Counted from the stretch's first letter, positions 17,564 to 27,741 are shown. The stretch is DNA of 64,000 nucleotides from Clostridiales bacterium (GCA_015069465.1 SVIO01000007.1:28832-92831); one strand, 5' to 3'. The notes: a model not told the origin generated them from the sequence alone. Program-made: numbers and translations.

Positions 17564-19660
17564 CTAGTCATTAACAATTTCTAAAAGTTTAAGGTCAATT
17601 CCCTTTTCACCGATTTTGATGATTTCTACCTTAACTTTGTCGCCAATATGCAATACTTCTTCTACACTGTCAATACGCTTTTCACTCATCTTGCTGATGT
17701 GGATAAGTCCGTCTTTACCAGGTGCAAGTTCGCAGAATGCACCAACTTTTGGAAGAATTCTAACAACTTCTGTTATGAACATATCGCCAACTTCTGGGTC
17801 TTTTGCAATTGAAAGAATAATTGCTTTTGCTCTTTCTGCATTTTGAACATCGCCAACTGTTGCGATATTAACTGTGCCGTTGTCATCAATATCAATCTTA
17901 ACGCCTGTTTCTTCAATAATCTTGTTGATAACCTTACCTTGCTTACCAACAACATCGCCGATTTTTTCAGGGTTGATGCTAAATGATATAATCTTTGGAG
18001 CATATTTAGAAAGTTCTGCTCTTGGCTTGTCAATTGCTTCTAACATCTTAGACAAGATATGTTGTCTGCCAACGTTTGCTTGTGCAATTGCTTGTCTTAA
18101 AATCGCTTCATCTATGCCCTTGATTTTAATATCCATTTGGATTGCTGTGATACCCTTTTCTGTACCTGCAACCTTAAAGTCCATATCGCCAAGGAAGTCT
18201 TCTAAGCCTTGAATATCTGATAAAATTGATACCTTGCCACTTTCTGTGTCCTTGATTAAGCCCATTGCGATACCAGCAACAGGGGCTTTGATTGGAACGC
18301 CTGCATCCATAAGTGCAAGCGTTGAACCACATACACTTCCTTGTGATGTTGAACCATTTGAACTTAATACTTCTGATACGATTCTAATTGCGTATGGGAA
18401 TTCTGTTTCGCTTGGAATAACAGGTTCTAATGCTCTTTCAGCAAGTGCACCGTGACCAATTTCACGTCTTCCTGGGCTCTTTAATGGTCTTGCTTCACCA
18501 GATGCATAACCTGGCATGTTGTATTGGTGCATATATCTCTTAGATGTGTCACCATCAAGACCTTCTAGTTTTTGTGCTTCGCTGAGCATTCCAAGTGTAC
18601 AAGTTGACATAACTTGTGTCATACCTCTTGTGAACACGCCTGAGCCGTGTGCTCTTGAAAGAACGCCTGCTTCACACCAAATCTTTCTAATTTCATCAAG
18701 TTTTCTTCCGTCTGGACGAATACCTGTGTTTGTTATTTTTGCTCTGATTTTTTCTTTTGTCATGTAGTAAAGAGCATCTTTAATTTCTCTTGCTGAGTCT
18801 GGGAAGATTTCAGCAAAGTGATTTAAGCAGTCTTTTTCTACATTGTCTTGGCCAACTTGTCTTTCATGTCTATCAAATGTGTCAAGTGCTTTGTCAAGCA
18901 TGTCGTTTGCATATGCTCTAACAGCGCTGTCGATTTCTTCTGGAACGTGATAGAGTTCAATTTCCTTCTTAGGCTTGCCGATTTCAGCAATGATTTGTTC
19001 TTGGAAAGCGCAAAGACGCTTGATTTCTTCGTGACCGAATAAAATTGCACCAACCATTTCGTCATCAGAGATTTCGTTTGCACCTGCTTCAACCATCATG
19101 ATAGCATCTTTTGTACCAGCAAGGTTAAGTGTGAGCATGCTCTTTTCTCTTTGTGCCTCATCTGGGTTGATGATATATTCGCCATCAACTAAACCTACAA
19201 CAACGCTTCCTGTTGGACCTGCAAATGGTATGTCTGAAATGCTGATTGCAATTGAACTACCAAGCATTGCAAGTGGTTCTGGTTGAATGTCTGGTTCAAC
19301 TGAAAGTGCTGTTGCAATAACAACAACGTCGTTGAAAAGTCCTTTTGGGAAAAGTGGACGAATAGGTCTGTCAATAAGTCTTGATGTTAAAATGGCTTTG
19401 TCAGACGCTCTACCTTCTCTCTTTTTGAAGCCCCCTGGAATCTTGCCGATAGAATACATCTTTTCTTCAAAGTCAACGCCGAGTGGGAAATAATCCATTC
19501 CATCACGAGGTTGTGGTGCCATTGTAACATTGACCATAACTTCTGTTTCGCCACATTTGATGATACATGAACCATTTGTTTGTTCAGCGTATTTACCTGT
19601 TTCAACAATGAGTTCTCTACCACCAACTGTAGTCTTAAATACTCTAAAATTTTCTGTCAT
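17564..19660 (-). CDS. pnp: Polyribonucleotide nucleotidyltransferase
   Basis: A 698-residue phosphorolytic 3'-5' exoribonuclease of full length. Two RNase PH domains are present, the first with GGFKKREGRASDKAILTSRL near 80-100 and the second with SSNGSTSQGSVCGSTLALMD and DIQGLEDFLGDMDFKVAG near 440-500. They are followed by a KH domain (about 555-615, GVVGKQGKVINKIIEETG-like) and an S1 domain (about 620-692). It lies downstream of rpsO, the usual arrangement, with an intervening hairpin. Confidence 0.98.
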   Translation of the reverse strand: MTENFRVFKTTVGGRELIVETGKYAEQTNGSCIIKCGETEVMVNVTMAPQPRDGMDYFPLGVDFEEKMYSIGKIPGGFKKREGRASDKAILTSRLIDRPIRPLFPKGLFNDVVVIATALSVEPDIQPEPLAMLGSSIAISISDIPFAGPTGSVVVGLVDGEYIINPDEAQREKSMLTLNLAGTKDAIMMVEAGANEISDDEMVGAILFGHEEIKRLCAFQEQIIAEIGKPKKEIELYHVPEEIDSAVRAYANDMLDKALDTFDRHERQVGQDNVEKDCLNHFAEIFPDSAREIKDALYYMTKEKIRAKITNTGIRPDGRKLDEIRKIWCEAGVLSRAHGSGVFTRGMTQVMSTCTLGMLSEAQKLEGLDGDTSKRYMHQYNMPGYASGEARPLKSPGRREIGHGALAERALEPVIPSETEFPYAIRIVSEVLSSNGSTSQGSVCGSTLALMDAGVPIKAPVAGIAMGLIKDTESGKVSILSDIQGLEDFLGDMDFKVAGTEKGITAIQMDIKIKGIDEAILRQAIAQANVGRQHILSKMLEAIDKPRAELSKYAPKIISFSINPEKIGDVVGKQGKVINKIIEETGVKIDIDDNGTVNIATVGDVQNAERAKAIILSIAKDPEVGDMFITEVVRILPKVGAFCELAPGKDGLIHISKMSEKRIDSVEEVLHIGDKVKVEIIKIGEKGIDLKLLEIVND

Positions 19661-19749
19661 TTTTTTCTCCTGTTTCTACTCTAATTTTTATTGAAGTTGG
19701 ACGCAACCTACGCCCAAACATAATTACTTTTTAAAAATGGCATTTTAGA

Positions 19750-19789
19750 AAAATTAGGCGACAAAAAATTATGCCGCCTTAATTTTTTT
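19750..19789 (-). terminator. Hairpin terminator or processing site between rpsO and pnp
   Basis: The stem AAAATTA-GGCG / CGCC-TAATTTT with a 14-nt loop sits directly after rpsO and is followed by TTTTTC on the minus strand. It may partly terminate rpsO transcripts or be a processing site. Confidence 0.68.
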
Positions 19790-20051
19790 ACTTTCTTAAA
19801 TTTAAATCTGCAATAATCTTTCTGTATCTTTCAATATCGATTTCTTGCAAATACTTTAAAAGACCACGTCTTTCACCAACCATCTTCATAAGACCACGTC
19901 TGCTGTGATTGTCGTGCTTGTTTGATTGCAAGTGCTCATTTAAATGATTGATTCTTTCAGTCAAAAGTGCGATTTGAACTTCTGCTGAACCTGTGTCACC
20001 TTCGTGATGACCGAATTTTGCGATTATTTCTGCCTTTTTTGCCTTTTCCAT
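19788..20051 (-). CDS. rpsO: 30S ribosomal protein S15
   Basis: An 87-residue primary 16S rRNA-binding protein of normal length. The family signature is intact: [52 protein letters not shown] and [16 protein letters not shown]. Strong SD GGAGG. It is the first gene of the rpsO-pnp transcript, behind a strong promoter and a roughly 85-nt leader that may carry an S15 feedback site. Confidence 0.99.
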   Translation of the reverse strand: MEKAKKAEIIAKFGHHEGDTGSAEVQIALLTERINHLNEHLQSNKHDNHSRRGLMKMVGERRGLLKYLQEIDIERYRKIIADLNLRK

Positions 20052-20059
20052 ATTGTTTT

Positions 20060-20141
20060 TACCTCCTATAATTTATGGATTAATTCGCTTTAAACAAAGC
20101 ATTGGGTGGAGAACCACAAAACCTTGCCTAAAGTATCAAGC
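20060..20141 (-). promoter_or_regulatory. Candidate S15 autoregulatory leader
   Basis: The rpsO leader holds two small hairpins, GTGG-TTCT-CCAC and GCTTT-GTTT-AAAGC, ahead of the SD. S15 leaders in Firmicutes regulate rpsO, but I cannot match this one to a specific class by eye. Confidence 0.4.
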
Positions 20142-20147
20142 CTATTT

Positions 20148-20176
20148 AGTATATCAAAATTTTACCAGTTTGTAAA
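20148..20176 (-). promoter_or_regulatory. Promoter of rpsO-pnp
   Basis: Minus strand TTTACA (20171-20176), 17-nt spacer, TATACT (20148-20153). Predicted start near 20141. Confidence 0.82.
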
Positions 20177-20203
20177 CTACTTTTTATAGTAATTTATCAA
20201 TTT

Positions 20204-21226
20204 TTAGTTGGCTTTTAGTTTTTTTCTTGCTATTGAATACACAATTTTGCTTAATCCAAGCATAAATTTGTTATTATACTTTGTTATTGAGGTGAACTTA
20301 TGCTTACATTTCTTATATACATATGGCGCATTTTCTTTTAGATATTGCCATAATTCTTTCTTTTTTGCAAGCGCTTCAGGTGTACCTTCTAAAATTAAGA
20401 ATATACTTGACAATACAACGATGATATAAGAATATTCCTTCATATAATGGCATAGTTTTGGGCGTTCTTTTTTTAATTCAGCCACATTATACTTGCTAAC
20501 CATTATCTTTGCAACTCTAAGCATTTGGTCGTTTCTTTTTATTTGATTTTTTATATTTACTGATTGGTCTTCCCTACCTATAAAATACCTATATAAGTCA
20601 ACATCTAAATAATAAAATTTTTCTATAAATGGTAGTGGTGTATAAACAAAGATGTTATCTACATAAAATGTATGCTTTGGAAGTTCTAGGTTAATATCTT
20701 TTAAAATTTGCGTCCTATAAATTACGCTATGCATTGCCAAAAACTGACCAACGCCAAACTTTTTGCTCTCTTCAAAATTAAAGAGTCTATCTTTAGGCAA
20801 TTTCTTTCTATAATGAACAACCCTTTGCGTATTGGTATATGTGTGTTCATATACATAGTTTGTTAAAATTGCATCGGGAACTTCTTCTTTTCCCTCAAAA
20901 GAGCGAATAGTTTCCATAACCTTTTTTAAGGCTTCTTCATCTACCCAGTCGTCAGAGTCAACAACCTTATAATACTTGCCTGTTGCATTTTTAATGCCTT
21001 CGTTTACAGCAGAACCATGTCCACCATTTTCTTTATGAATTGCTTTGCAAATATTTGGATACTCACTTTGATATTTATCTGCTATTTCTGCTGTATTATC
21101 TTTTGTTGAGCCGTCGTTTACTATCAAAATTTCGGCATCTTCGCCTGCCTTTAATAGTGAGTCAATACATTTACCCATATACTCTGCCGAGTTATAACAT
21201 GGTATTGCAAAAGTGATAAGTTTCAT
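20204..21226 (-). CDS. Glycosyltransferase family 2
   Basis: A 340-residue GT-A fold glycosyltransferase. FAIPCYNSAEYMGKCIDSL at the N-terminus, LIVNDGSTKDNT (nucleotide binding) and VVDSDDWVDE (DxD-type metal site at D90-D93) identify the family. The C-terminal third is basic and helical, perhaps membrane-associated. It follows hemZ by 19 nt and is probably co-transcribed with it. Clostridial genomes often have hisS/aspS at this position; here a lone glycosyltransferase takes the place. Donor and acceptor unknown. Confidence 0.9.
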   Translation of the reverse strand: MKLITFAIPCYNSAEYMGKCIDSLLKAGEDAEILIVNDGSTKDNTAEIADKYQSEYPNICKAIHKENGGHGSAVNEGIKNATGKYYKVVDSDDWVDEEALKKVMETIRSFEGKEEVPDAILTNYVYEHTYTNTQRVVHYRKKLPKDRLFNFEESKKFGVGQFLAMHSVIYRTQILKDINLELPKHTFYVDNIFVYTPLPFIEKFYYLDVDLYRYFIGREDQSVNIKNQIKRNDQMLRVAKIMVSKYNVAELKKERPKLCHYMKEYSYIIVVLSSIFLILEGTPEALAKKKELWQYLKENAPYVYKKCKHKFTSITKYNNKFMLGLSKIVYSIARKKLKAN

Positions 21227-21245
21227 TGCTATTCTCCTATCTCTT

Positions 21246-22619
21246 TTATTCTAAAAAGAGTTTTTCTTTATCTTTTTTTATTATATCTAATTTGTTTAAA
21301 TATGTCAAAACATCTTTTGGCGAAGCCGAGCGTTCTATTCTCTCCCCACCATTAAATATCCTTTTGCTTATGGCGTTTGCGCCACAAGCAACGTTAGAAG
21401 AAATTTCTTCCATTATGTCTATATTATACACGCACGCTTTGTTAGGCTTTGTGTATCCCACGTTTTCTAAGTTGCCTGCCATGTATTTTTGGCGATATAA
21501 GTAGTATGGCATATAACCATTTTGTAATAGGCTTTGGTGCGCGTATTCTACCATATCCGAAACAACTTCACTGCTTAAGCGTTGCTCCAACTCAGCAAGC
21601 CTTGAGCCTTTTTTAATGCATAGCGTATGCACCGTTATGTTTTCTGGGCTAAGTGATATTGCTTTATCTAAACTATACTTAAAGTCTTGATAACTCTCGC
21701 CTTCAAGCCCTGCTATTAAGTCCATATTTATGTCAAACATGCCTTTTGCCATATCGAACTTTTCTTCTATATGCTTTGCTGTATGGTTTCTGCCAAGGCT
21801 TACAAGTGTTTTATCTATAAAAGTTTGTGGGTTTATGCAAATTCTTGTTACACCATGATTTTTAAGCAACATTAGGTTTTCTTTGGTTATTGCATCTGGT
21901 CTACCTGCTTCAACGGTATATTCAACCCCTGTGTTTATGCTGTCTATTGCCGAAAGCACCTTGTCTAATTGGCTGTTTGAAAGGGCAACGGGCGTGCCAC
22001 CACCTATATAAATGCTTCTTAATTTTTTGATAAATTTTTTGCTAAAGTTAATCTCACCTACTAAAGCGTCTACATATTCATCAACGTGTTTTTGTGCGCT
22101 TTTTATGTCTGCACTGATAAACGAGCAATATTTGCACCTTGATGGGCAAAATGGAATAAATACAAAAAAGTCGGTGCTTTCTTCATCTATTTTATAAATA
22201 CCCTTTTGACTAGCAAGCACATTCTTTATAAGGTTAGTTTTGTTTTCACTAACCTTCATGGTGTTAATAAAAAAATCTTCAAACTCGCCACTTTCTTTTA
22301 TTTGTTGATAGGCAAGTTTTGTTGGTCTTATGCCTGTTAGCGCACCCCAAGGAAGTTCTTTTTCAAAAAACTTTGAAAGGGCTTTATAAAGGGATAATTT
22401 TGCATATCTTTTAAGCAACCTTTTATGACAAATAGGGTCAGTTATTTCCCCCACGAAATTGCCATAAGCAAACACTTTTCCGTTTATGGTTATTGTGTTT
22501 ACAAACTTACAATCACTTTCTTTGAATTGGTGTTTTACTTTTATATCATTGCCACTTTGAAATAAGTTTAATACTTCATTTAGGTCGCAATTTAAAAATT
22601 CTATATTTGTATCAATCAT
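21246..22619 (-). CDS. hemZ: Radical SAM coproporphyrinogen dehydrogenase-like protein HemZ
   Basis: A 457-residue radical SAM enzyme of the HemN/HemZ class. The 4Fe-4S motif FCPSRCKYCSF carries C158, C162 and C165; SIYIGGGTPVALS and EAGRPDAITKENL are family motifs. The open frame reaches 22703, but the first 28 codons overlap the upstream hydrolase in another phase. The ATG at 22619 overlaps that gene's end as ATGATTGA and fits the family length. HemZ may act in anaerobic haem synthesis, but no other haem genes are nearby, so the true substrate is open. Confidence 0.88.
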   Translation of the reverse strand: MIDTNIEFLNCDLNEVLNLFQSGNDIKVKHQFKESDCKFVNTITINGKVFAYGNFVGEITDPICHKRLLKRYAKLSLYKALSKFFEKELPWGALTGIRPTKLAYQQIKESGEFEDFFINTMKVSENKTNLIKNVLASQKGIYKIDEESTDFFVFIPFCPSRCKYCSFISADIKSAQKHVDEYVDALVGEINFSKKFIKKLRSIYIGGGTPVALSNSQLDKVLSAIDSINTGVEYTVEAGRPDAITKENLMLLKNHGVTRICINPQTFIDKTLVSLGRNHTAKHIEEKFDMAKGMFDINMDLIAGLEGESYQDFKYSLDKAISLSPENITVHTLCIKKGSRLAELEQRLSSEVVSDMVEYAHQSLLQNGYMPYYLYRQKYMAGNLENVGYTKPNKACVYNIDIMEEISSNVACGANAISKRIFNGGERIERSASPKDVLTYLNKLDIIKKDKEKLFLE

Positions 22620-23226
22620 ATTCTGCAAAAATGTTATATTTTCTTTCACGCTCAAGAGTGGTGAACCCATCGTGCCCTGGATAAACGGTATAGTCGCCAT
22701 CAAGGTTAAATAATTTCTTTATCGACATTACCATTTGCTCTCTATTGCCACTCTTAAAATCTGTTCTTCCAACACTGCCATAAAAGAGAGTGTCCCCTGT
22801 GAAAAGGCTATTGTCCACCATAAAACAAACCGAGCCATCAGTATGCCCCGGCGTTGCTATAACCTTAATTTTTATTTCGCAAATATCTAATTCATCGCCA
22901 TCACTAAAGGTATAGTCTGCAGTTAAATAATCAAACTTTCTTCCAAAATCACTACTTAAATTATCTTCGTTAAGAAGTTTTGGTGCATCTAGTTTACTTA
23001 TATAAATTTTAGCACCGTCATCTTGCAACTTTTTTGCGTTGCCAGCATGGTCAAAGTGAGCATGCGTTAATAAAACTGCCTTAACTATAAAGCCATACTG
23101 CTCGCATACTTGTTTTATTTTTTTATAGTTTTCGCCACTATCTATAACTACTGCTTGGCTAAAGTCATTTACTAAAAAATACGAGTTAACATTTAGTGGC
23201 CCCGACTGTAAATGATATAATTTCAT
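22612..23226 (-). CDS. Metallo-beta-lactamase-fold hydrolase (glyoxalase II-like)
   Basis: A 204-residue cytosolic hydrolase. The metal-binding HAHFDH motif is at residues 55-60, followed by TPGHTDGSVCF and LFTGDTLFYGSVGRTD, the pattern of YqgX/glyoxalase II-like hydrolases that cleave thioesters. The ATG at 23226 overlaps the relA stop as TGATG; the TTG one codon earlier is not needed. It sits between relA and hemZ, a conserved clostridial position, and is translationally coupled to both. Confidence 0.9.
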   Translation of the reverse strand: MKLYHLQSGPLNVNSYFLVNDFSQAVVIDSGENYKKIKQVCEQYGFIVKAVLLTHAHFDHAGNAKKLQDDGAKIYISKLDAPKLLNEDNLSSDFGRKFDYLTADYTFSDGDELDICEIKIKVIATPGHTDGSVCFMVDNSLFTGDTLFYGSVGRTDFKSGNREQMVMSIKKLFNLDGDYTVYPGHDGFTTLERERKYNIFAEYD

Positions 23227-25358
23227 CAATTTGCCGTCCTAAATACATCTATTATCTTTGAATCTTGTTTTAGTTTTGTTATAAGGCTGTCTAGTTCATC
23301 TTTATTATTTAGCCTTATACTAAACTCAATGGTTGCTTGCTTAGCCTTGGTGTCCGTTCTGCCGTTTGTTGAAACTATATCGAGTTTTAGTTGTGCAACT
23401 GCTGTTGCAACAATGGTTAAAACTTCGGCTTGGGTGCTACCTATAACCTTTATGCTTGCGTTGTATGCACCCACAGCATCTTCTGCCCAAGAAACTTCAA
23501 TTAGCCTTTCATTTTCGGTGTTTGTTAGGTTAGGACAATTCTTTCTATGCACGGTAACCCCATGCCCACGAGAAACAAAGCCAACGATTTCATCACCTGG
23601 AACAGGATTACAGCAACCAGCAAACCTAACAAGTAGACCTGCCATACCCTTTACTTTTACACCACTTGATGATGACTTATTGCTCTTAAAGTATTTTGTA
23701 ACTTCTTGCTGTGGTTGGCTCTTTCTTTGATAGTCAATAAGTTTAACGATAACTTGGCTTGATGAAACTGCACCATAACCGATTGAAGAAAACATTTCAT
23801 CTTGGCTGTTAAATGCCATTTTGCTTGAGATGTGTTCAAAAGAATCATCGTTTAGAAGTTCACTTAGGGTGTACCCCCTACGCTTTGCCTCGGCATCGAG
23901 CATAACCTTACCTGTCTTGCCGTTTTCTTCTTTCATTTCACGCTTAAAGAATTGTCTTATCTTAACCCTTGCGCTTGAACTCTTTACTATTTTTAACCAG
24001 TCCCAAGATGGACCTTTAGAGTTTTGTGAAGTTATGATTTCAACAACGTCGCCTGCCGATAAAATTGTGTTTAGTGGCACTATCTTTGAGTTAACCTTTG
24101 CGCCCACACATTTATTGCCGACTGCCGAGTGAATATTATATGCAAAGTCGAGTGGCGTTGCTTCTTTTGGAAGGCTTATTACGTCGCCCTTTGGCGTGAA
24201 CACTAAAACTTCAGAACTATATATGTCGCCCTTAAGCGAGTTTAAAAATTCCTTACTGTCTTTTAAGCCACCTTGCCACTCCATAACTTCTCTTATCCAA
24301 GAAAGGCGTGTGTCAAGGTCATCGGCAACTTGCTTCTTTTCCTTATATTTCCAGTGCGCTGCGATACCATACTCAGCAGCGTGGTTCATTTCGTATGTTC
24401 TTATTTGAATTTCAAAAATTTTGCCAAAGTTTGTGACTACCGTTGTGTGAAGTGAACGATACATGTTTGGCTTTGGTGTTGCTATATAGTCTTTAATTCT
24501 ACCAGGGATAGGCTTCCATTTGTGGTGAATTTTTCCAAACACTTCATAACACTCATCAACGGTGTTTACTAAAATTCTAATAGCGACAAGGTCATAGATT
24601 TGGTCAAGCGTTTTGCTACGCTCTTTCATCTTTCTATAAATGCTATATAAGTGTTTCTTTCTGCCATAAACTTCGCCACTAACCTTAGAGTCGCTTAAAA
24701 TTTGCTTAACTTCGGTTAGAACTTGGTCAACAAAGTCTGTGTTTGCTTTTACCCTTTCTTCAATGTTTGTTATTAAATATTCATAAAAGTCTGGCTCTAA
24801 ATATTTTAAGCACAAGTCTTCAAGTTCGCACTTAACTTGAGAAATGCCTAGCCTATGCGCAAGTGGTGCGTATATGTCAAGCGTTTCTCTTGCCATTCTT
24901 TGTTGTCTTTCAAAAGACAAAAAGTTAAGAGAGCGCATATTATGAAGCCTATCGGCAAGTTTAATAATTATAACCCTTATATCCTTTGCCATTGCAACGA
25001 ATATCTTTCTAAAGTTTTCGGCTTGCTCTTCTTCCCTTGATGTAAATTGAATCTTGTCAAGTTTTGTAACGCCAAGAACAAGTTCTAAAACTTCTTCGCC
25101 AAACTCTTTTTTGATATCACCTTCGGAAACAGCAGTATCTTCGATTACATCGTGCAAAAAGGCTGCAGCAACAGTTGCTGAGTCTAGCCCTAAATCAATC
25201 AAAATTTGTGCAACAGTACATGGGTGAATAAAATATTCTTCACCCGATGCACGCTTTTGGTTGGCATGTGCTTCTTTTGCAAAATCATAAGCACGCCTTA
25301 AAAGCGCTAAATCTTTGCCAATGTATTTTTCTTCAATACGCTTTAATATATCAAACAT
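23226..25358 (-). CDS. relA: Bifunctional (p)ppGpp synthetase/hydrolase
   Basis: A 710-residue long RSH protein. The N-terminal hydrolase HD domain is intact (FLHDVIEDT, H69-D70), so it should both make and degrade (p)ppGpp. The synthetase domain (about 230-340) has the KxxSIYRKM and DLVAIRILV region and RSLHTTVV. TGS (about 390-450), a zinc-finger-like CCNPVPGD segment and a C-terminal ACT domain (about 635-710) follow. The start overlaps recJ by 8 nt (ATGTTTGA). The usual neighbours apt and dtd are absent. Confidence 0.97.
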   Translation of the reverse strand: MFDILKRIEEKYIGKDLALLRRAYDFAKEAHANQKRASGEEYFIHPCTVAQILIDLGLDSATVAAAFLHDVIEDTAVSEGDIKKEFGEEVLELVLGVTKLDKIQFTSREEEQAENFRKIFVAMAKDIRVIIIKLADRLHNMRSLNFLSFERQQRMARETLDIYAPLAHRLGISQVKCELEDLCLKYLEPDFYEYLITNIEERVKANTDFVDQVLTEVKQILSDSKVSGEVYGRKKHLYSIYRKMKERSKTLDQIYDLVAIRILVNTVDECYEVFGKIHHKWKPIPGRIKDYIATPKPNMYRSLHTTVVTNFGKIFEIQIRTYEMNHAAEYGIAAHWKYKEKKQVADDLDTRLSWIREVMEWQGGLKDSKEFLNSLKGDIYSSEVLVFTPKGDVISLPKEATPLDFAYNIHSAVGNKCVGAKVNSKIVPLNTILSAGDVVEIITSQNSKGPSWDWLKIVKSSSARVKIRQFFKREMKEENGKTGKVMLDAEAKRRGYTLSELLNDDSFEHISSKMAFNSQDEMFSSIGYGAVSSSQVIVKLIDYQRKSQPQQEVTKYFKSNKSSSSGVKVKGMAGLLVRFAGCCNPVPGDEIVGFVSRGHGVTVHRKNCPNLTNTENERLIEVSWAEDAVGAYNASIKVIGSTQAEVLTIVATAVAQLKLDIVSTNGRTDTKAKQATIEFSIRLNNKDELDSLITKLKQDSKIIDVFRTAN

Positions 25359-27645
25359 AATTTCCCTTTAATAGTACAATTTTACTATATAGTTTGGAGT
25401 TTGTCAATGCGTTTTTAACTTTTTCGTTATAAGTAAATACTTTGTTATTTACTGAGAATATGCCAAGTTCGATAAACACTTTGAGAGCAAATAAGAAGTT
25501 TTCTTTTTCAAAACTTTCTGCATTAGTGTTTACAAAGTCGACAATATCGAAAAACGGCTTGTTTTTGAGAGAAACTAGATGTGCAAATACTTGTGAAAAA
25601 TAAGTTCTTTCTACATCTAATTTTTTTATGAAGTCATACCCCACTAAGTCTTTTACAACATAAGTTTTTGCCAAAGTGTTTTGCACGGTTATTGGCTTAT
25701 CTAGATATATTACCCTATCGTATCCTTGTGGAATAACTGCTGGGGCATATACGATTTCACTAATTAAATTTTTACTTTCTGGTTTTGCAAAACTTACGCT
25801 TAAACCTGAAAGTTTATTATACTCTTTTAGATTTTTTAAGTCGCTTATAACATATAGTGTCCCCACCACGTCGGTTGGTGGCAAGTTAGTTTTATCAAGC
25901 ATCTTAAATTCGCCTTGCTCACTTAAAATGCTGTCTAATTGATTGTTTATTGCGTGTAAAGAAAGTTTAGACATGTCGCTAAAGTCTGCACTTACATTTC
26001 TTACATAACCTTTTATGTATTCTTTACCCTTAAAAGTAGATACATTAACTTCAAAAACAATCTTTTTAGGCACAGGTAGGCTTAATGTTGCAACATCTTT
26101 TTCGCCGTTAAAGTTAAGCATCTCCAAACACTCTGACCTAAACGAATAGTGTGGCGAGTTTTCTTTTAATGGGTTTGCCTTAACCTTTGTTACTTCTGTG
26201 CTAAATAGTGGGCTTTTGTTTCCTACACCAAAAGGCTCTAAAAGTTCGATTTCTTTTGCAAATTGTTTAGGAAACTCTCCTTTTATCTCCCACTCAACAT
26301 ATATAGATTGCGAAACATCTAACGCCACATAGTGACTGCTAATATAGTCGTTTAGTGCACTTTCAAACGCCATGAAATTTTGTTTAGAAACAGACACGCC
26401 TGCCGCCTGAGAGTGACCACCAAAGCATAATAACAAATCTTTATTTGCATTTATCGCTTCGTGGATGTTTACACCTTCTATACTTCTTGCCGAACCTTTT
26501 AAAAAGCCGTCTTGTCCAGCAAAAACCACCACAGGTTTAGCAAAGTCTTCAACAAGCCTTGCTGCAACTATTCCAACAAAACCCGTTTGCCAATTTTCGT
26601 CCTTAACTAAAATAACACTGCGTTTATTCAATGAATATTTTTGTATTTTTTCTTTTGCTTCACGATAAATCTTGTCGCACCAAGTTTGCCTTTCGATATT
26701 ATATCCGTTTAGTTTTACGGCAAGTTCATAAATTTCATTTGGGTTATTAGAAGTAAATAGTCTTAAAGCACAGTTTGCATCACCCATTCTGCCCCCAGCA
26801 TTGATGCGTGGTGCTATAGCATAAGCAAGGGTTTGCGCCACAACAGTTTTTGTGTTATCCCCAAGCAGATATTTCATGCATAGGCGAAGTTTTTTAGGAT
26901 TATTAAAGAGTTTTAAGCCTTCTGCAACAATGTCTCTATTTTCGCTAACAAGTTCCATGCTGTCGGCAACGGTTGCAAGTGCAACAAAGTCTAAATAATC
27001 GTTTGCCTTTTCGCCAATAAGCGCATAACCTAGTTTATAAGCAACGCCTGCACCACAAAGCCCGTCAAATGGATAGGCCCCACCACAAAGTTTTGGGTTT
27101 ATCTTGATGCAGTCTGGTAAAATTTCTGGTGGTTCGTGATGGTCTGTGACAATTATGTCTATACCTAATTCTTTTAACTTTTCTATCTTGTCATAATCAC
27201 TTATACCACAGTCAACGGTAATTATAAGGTCAAAATTGTTTTTATCTCTTAATCTTTCAATAGTTTCTAAATTAAGCCCATAACCTTCACTGCGTTCTGG
27301 GATATACATAGATATTGAACTTATTCCAAAGTCTTTTAAGCAGTTATAAAGCACGGTTGTTGCACACACGCCATCAGCATCGTAATCGCCAAAAATAAGC
27401 ACGCTTTTAGAGAGAAATTTTGCGTTTTTAATCTTTTCAACAGCACTTGCCACACCACTTAGCATTTTAGGATTATAAAAACCTTTTTTGCTAGGATTTA
27501 AAAAGCGCTTAACTTTTTCTACCGTGTCTTGTTTACGGTAAAACAAAAGCCTTGCAGTATCAAATGTGATATTGCAACTTAAAGCAATTTGTCTAATCAA
27601 TTGCTCTTTTTCGCTATTTAGTTTTTCACCATAAACTATCTTCAT
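25351..27645 (-). CDS. recJ: Single-stranded-DNA-specific exonuclease RecJ
   Basis: A 764-residue DHH-superfamily 5'-3' exonuclease of recombination and repair. The motifs are GDYDADGV (86-93), VTDHHEPP (DHH 168-170), and in DHHA1 NAGGRMGDANCAL and FGGHSQAAG. A roughly 200-residue C-terminal extension follows, longer than in E. coli but normal for Firmicutes. An upstream TTG at 27699 would add 18 residues that merely translate a strong hairpin (27664-27688); the ATG at 27645 matches the usual MK-start, though its SD is weak. Follows secF by about 100 nt. Confidence 0.93.
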   Translation of the reverse strand: MKIVYGEKLNSEKEQLIRQIALSCNITFDTARLLFYRKQDTVEKVKRFLNPSKKGFYNPKMLSGVASAVEKIKNAKFLSKSVLIFGDYDADGVCATTVLYNCLKDFGISSISMYIPERSEGYGLNLETIERLRDKNNFDLIITVDCGISDYDKIEKLKELGIDIIVTDHHEPPEILPDCIKINPKLCGGAYPFDGLCGAGVAYKLGYALIGEKANDYLDFVALATVADSMELVSENRDIVAEGLKLFNNPKKLRLCMKYLLGDNTKTVVAQTLAYAIAPRINAGGRMGDANCALRLFTSNNPNEIYELAVKLNGYNIERQTWCDKIYREAKEKIQKYSLNKRSVILVKDENWQTGFVGIVAARLVEDFAKPVVVFAGQDGFLKGSARSIEGVNIHEAINANKDLLLCFGGHSQAAGVSVSKQNFMAFESALNDYISSHYVALDVSQSIYVEWEIKGEFPKQFAKEIELLEPFGVGNKSPLFSTEVTKVKANPLKENSPHYSFRSECLEMLNFNGEKDVATLSLPVPKKIVFEVNVSTFKGKEYIKGYVRNVSADFSDMSKLSLHAINNQLDSILSEQGEFKMLDKTNLPPTDVVGTLYVISDLKNLKEYNKLSGLSVSFAKPESKNLISEIVYAPAVIPQGYDRVIYLDKPITVQNTLAKTYVVKDLVGYDFIKKLDVERTYFSQVFAHLVSLKNKPFFDIVDFVNTNAESFEKENFLFALKVFIELGIFSVNNKVFTYNEKVKNALTNSKLYSKIVLLKGNYV

Positions 27646-27663
27646 AATGCTTTTAAAATCGAA

Positions 27664-27688
27664 TAAGGCGAAAAAAGATTTCGCCTTA
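27664..27688 (-). repeat. Hairpin between secF and recJ
   Basis: A perfect 10-bp inverted repeat TAAGGCGAAA / TTTCGCCTTA with a 5-nt loop lies 18 nt before the chosen recJ ATG. The following minus-strand sequence is only moderately T-rich, so it could be a weak terminator of secDF or an mRNA processing structure. Confidence 0.55.
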
Positions 27689-27741
27689 AAAATCAACAAA
27701 ATTTCCCTTTTCTGTTTTTAATATTATTGCAAGGCTGTTGA

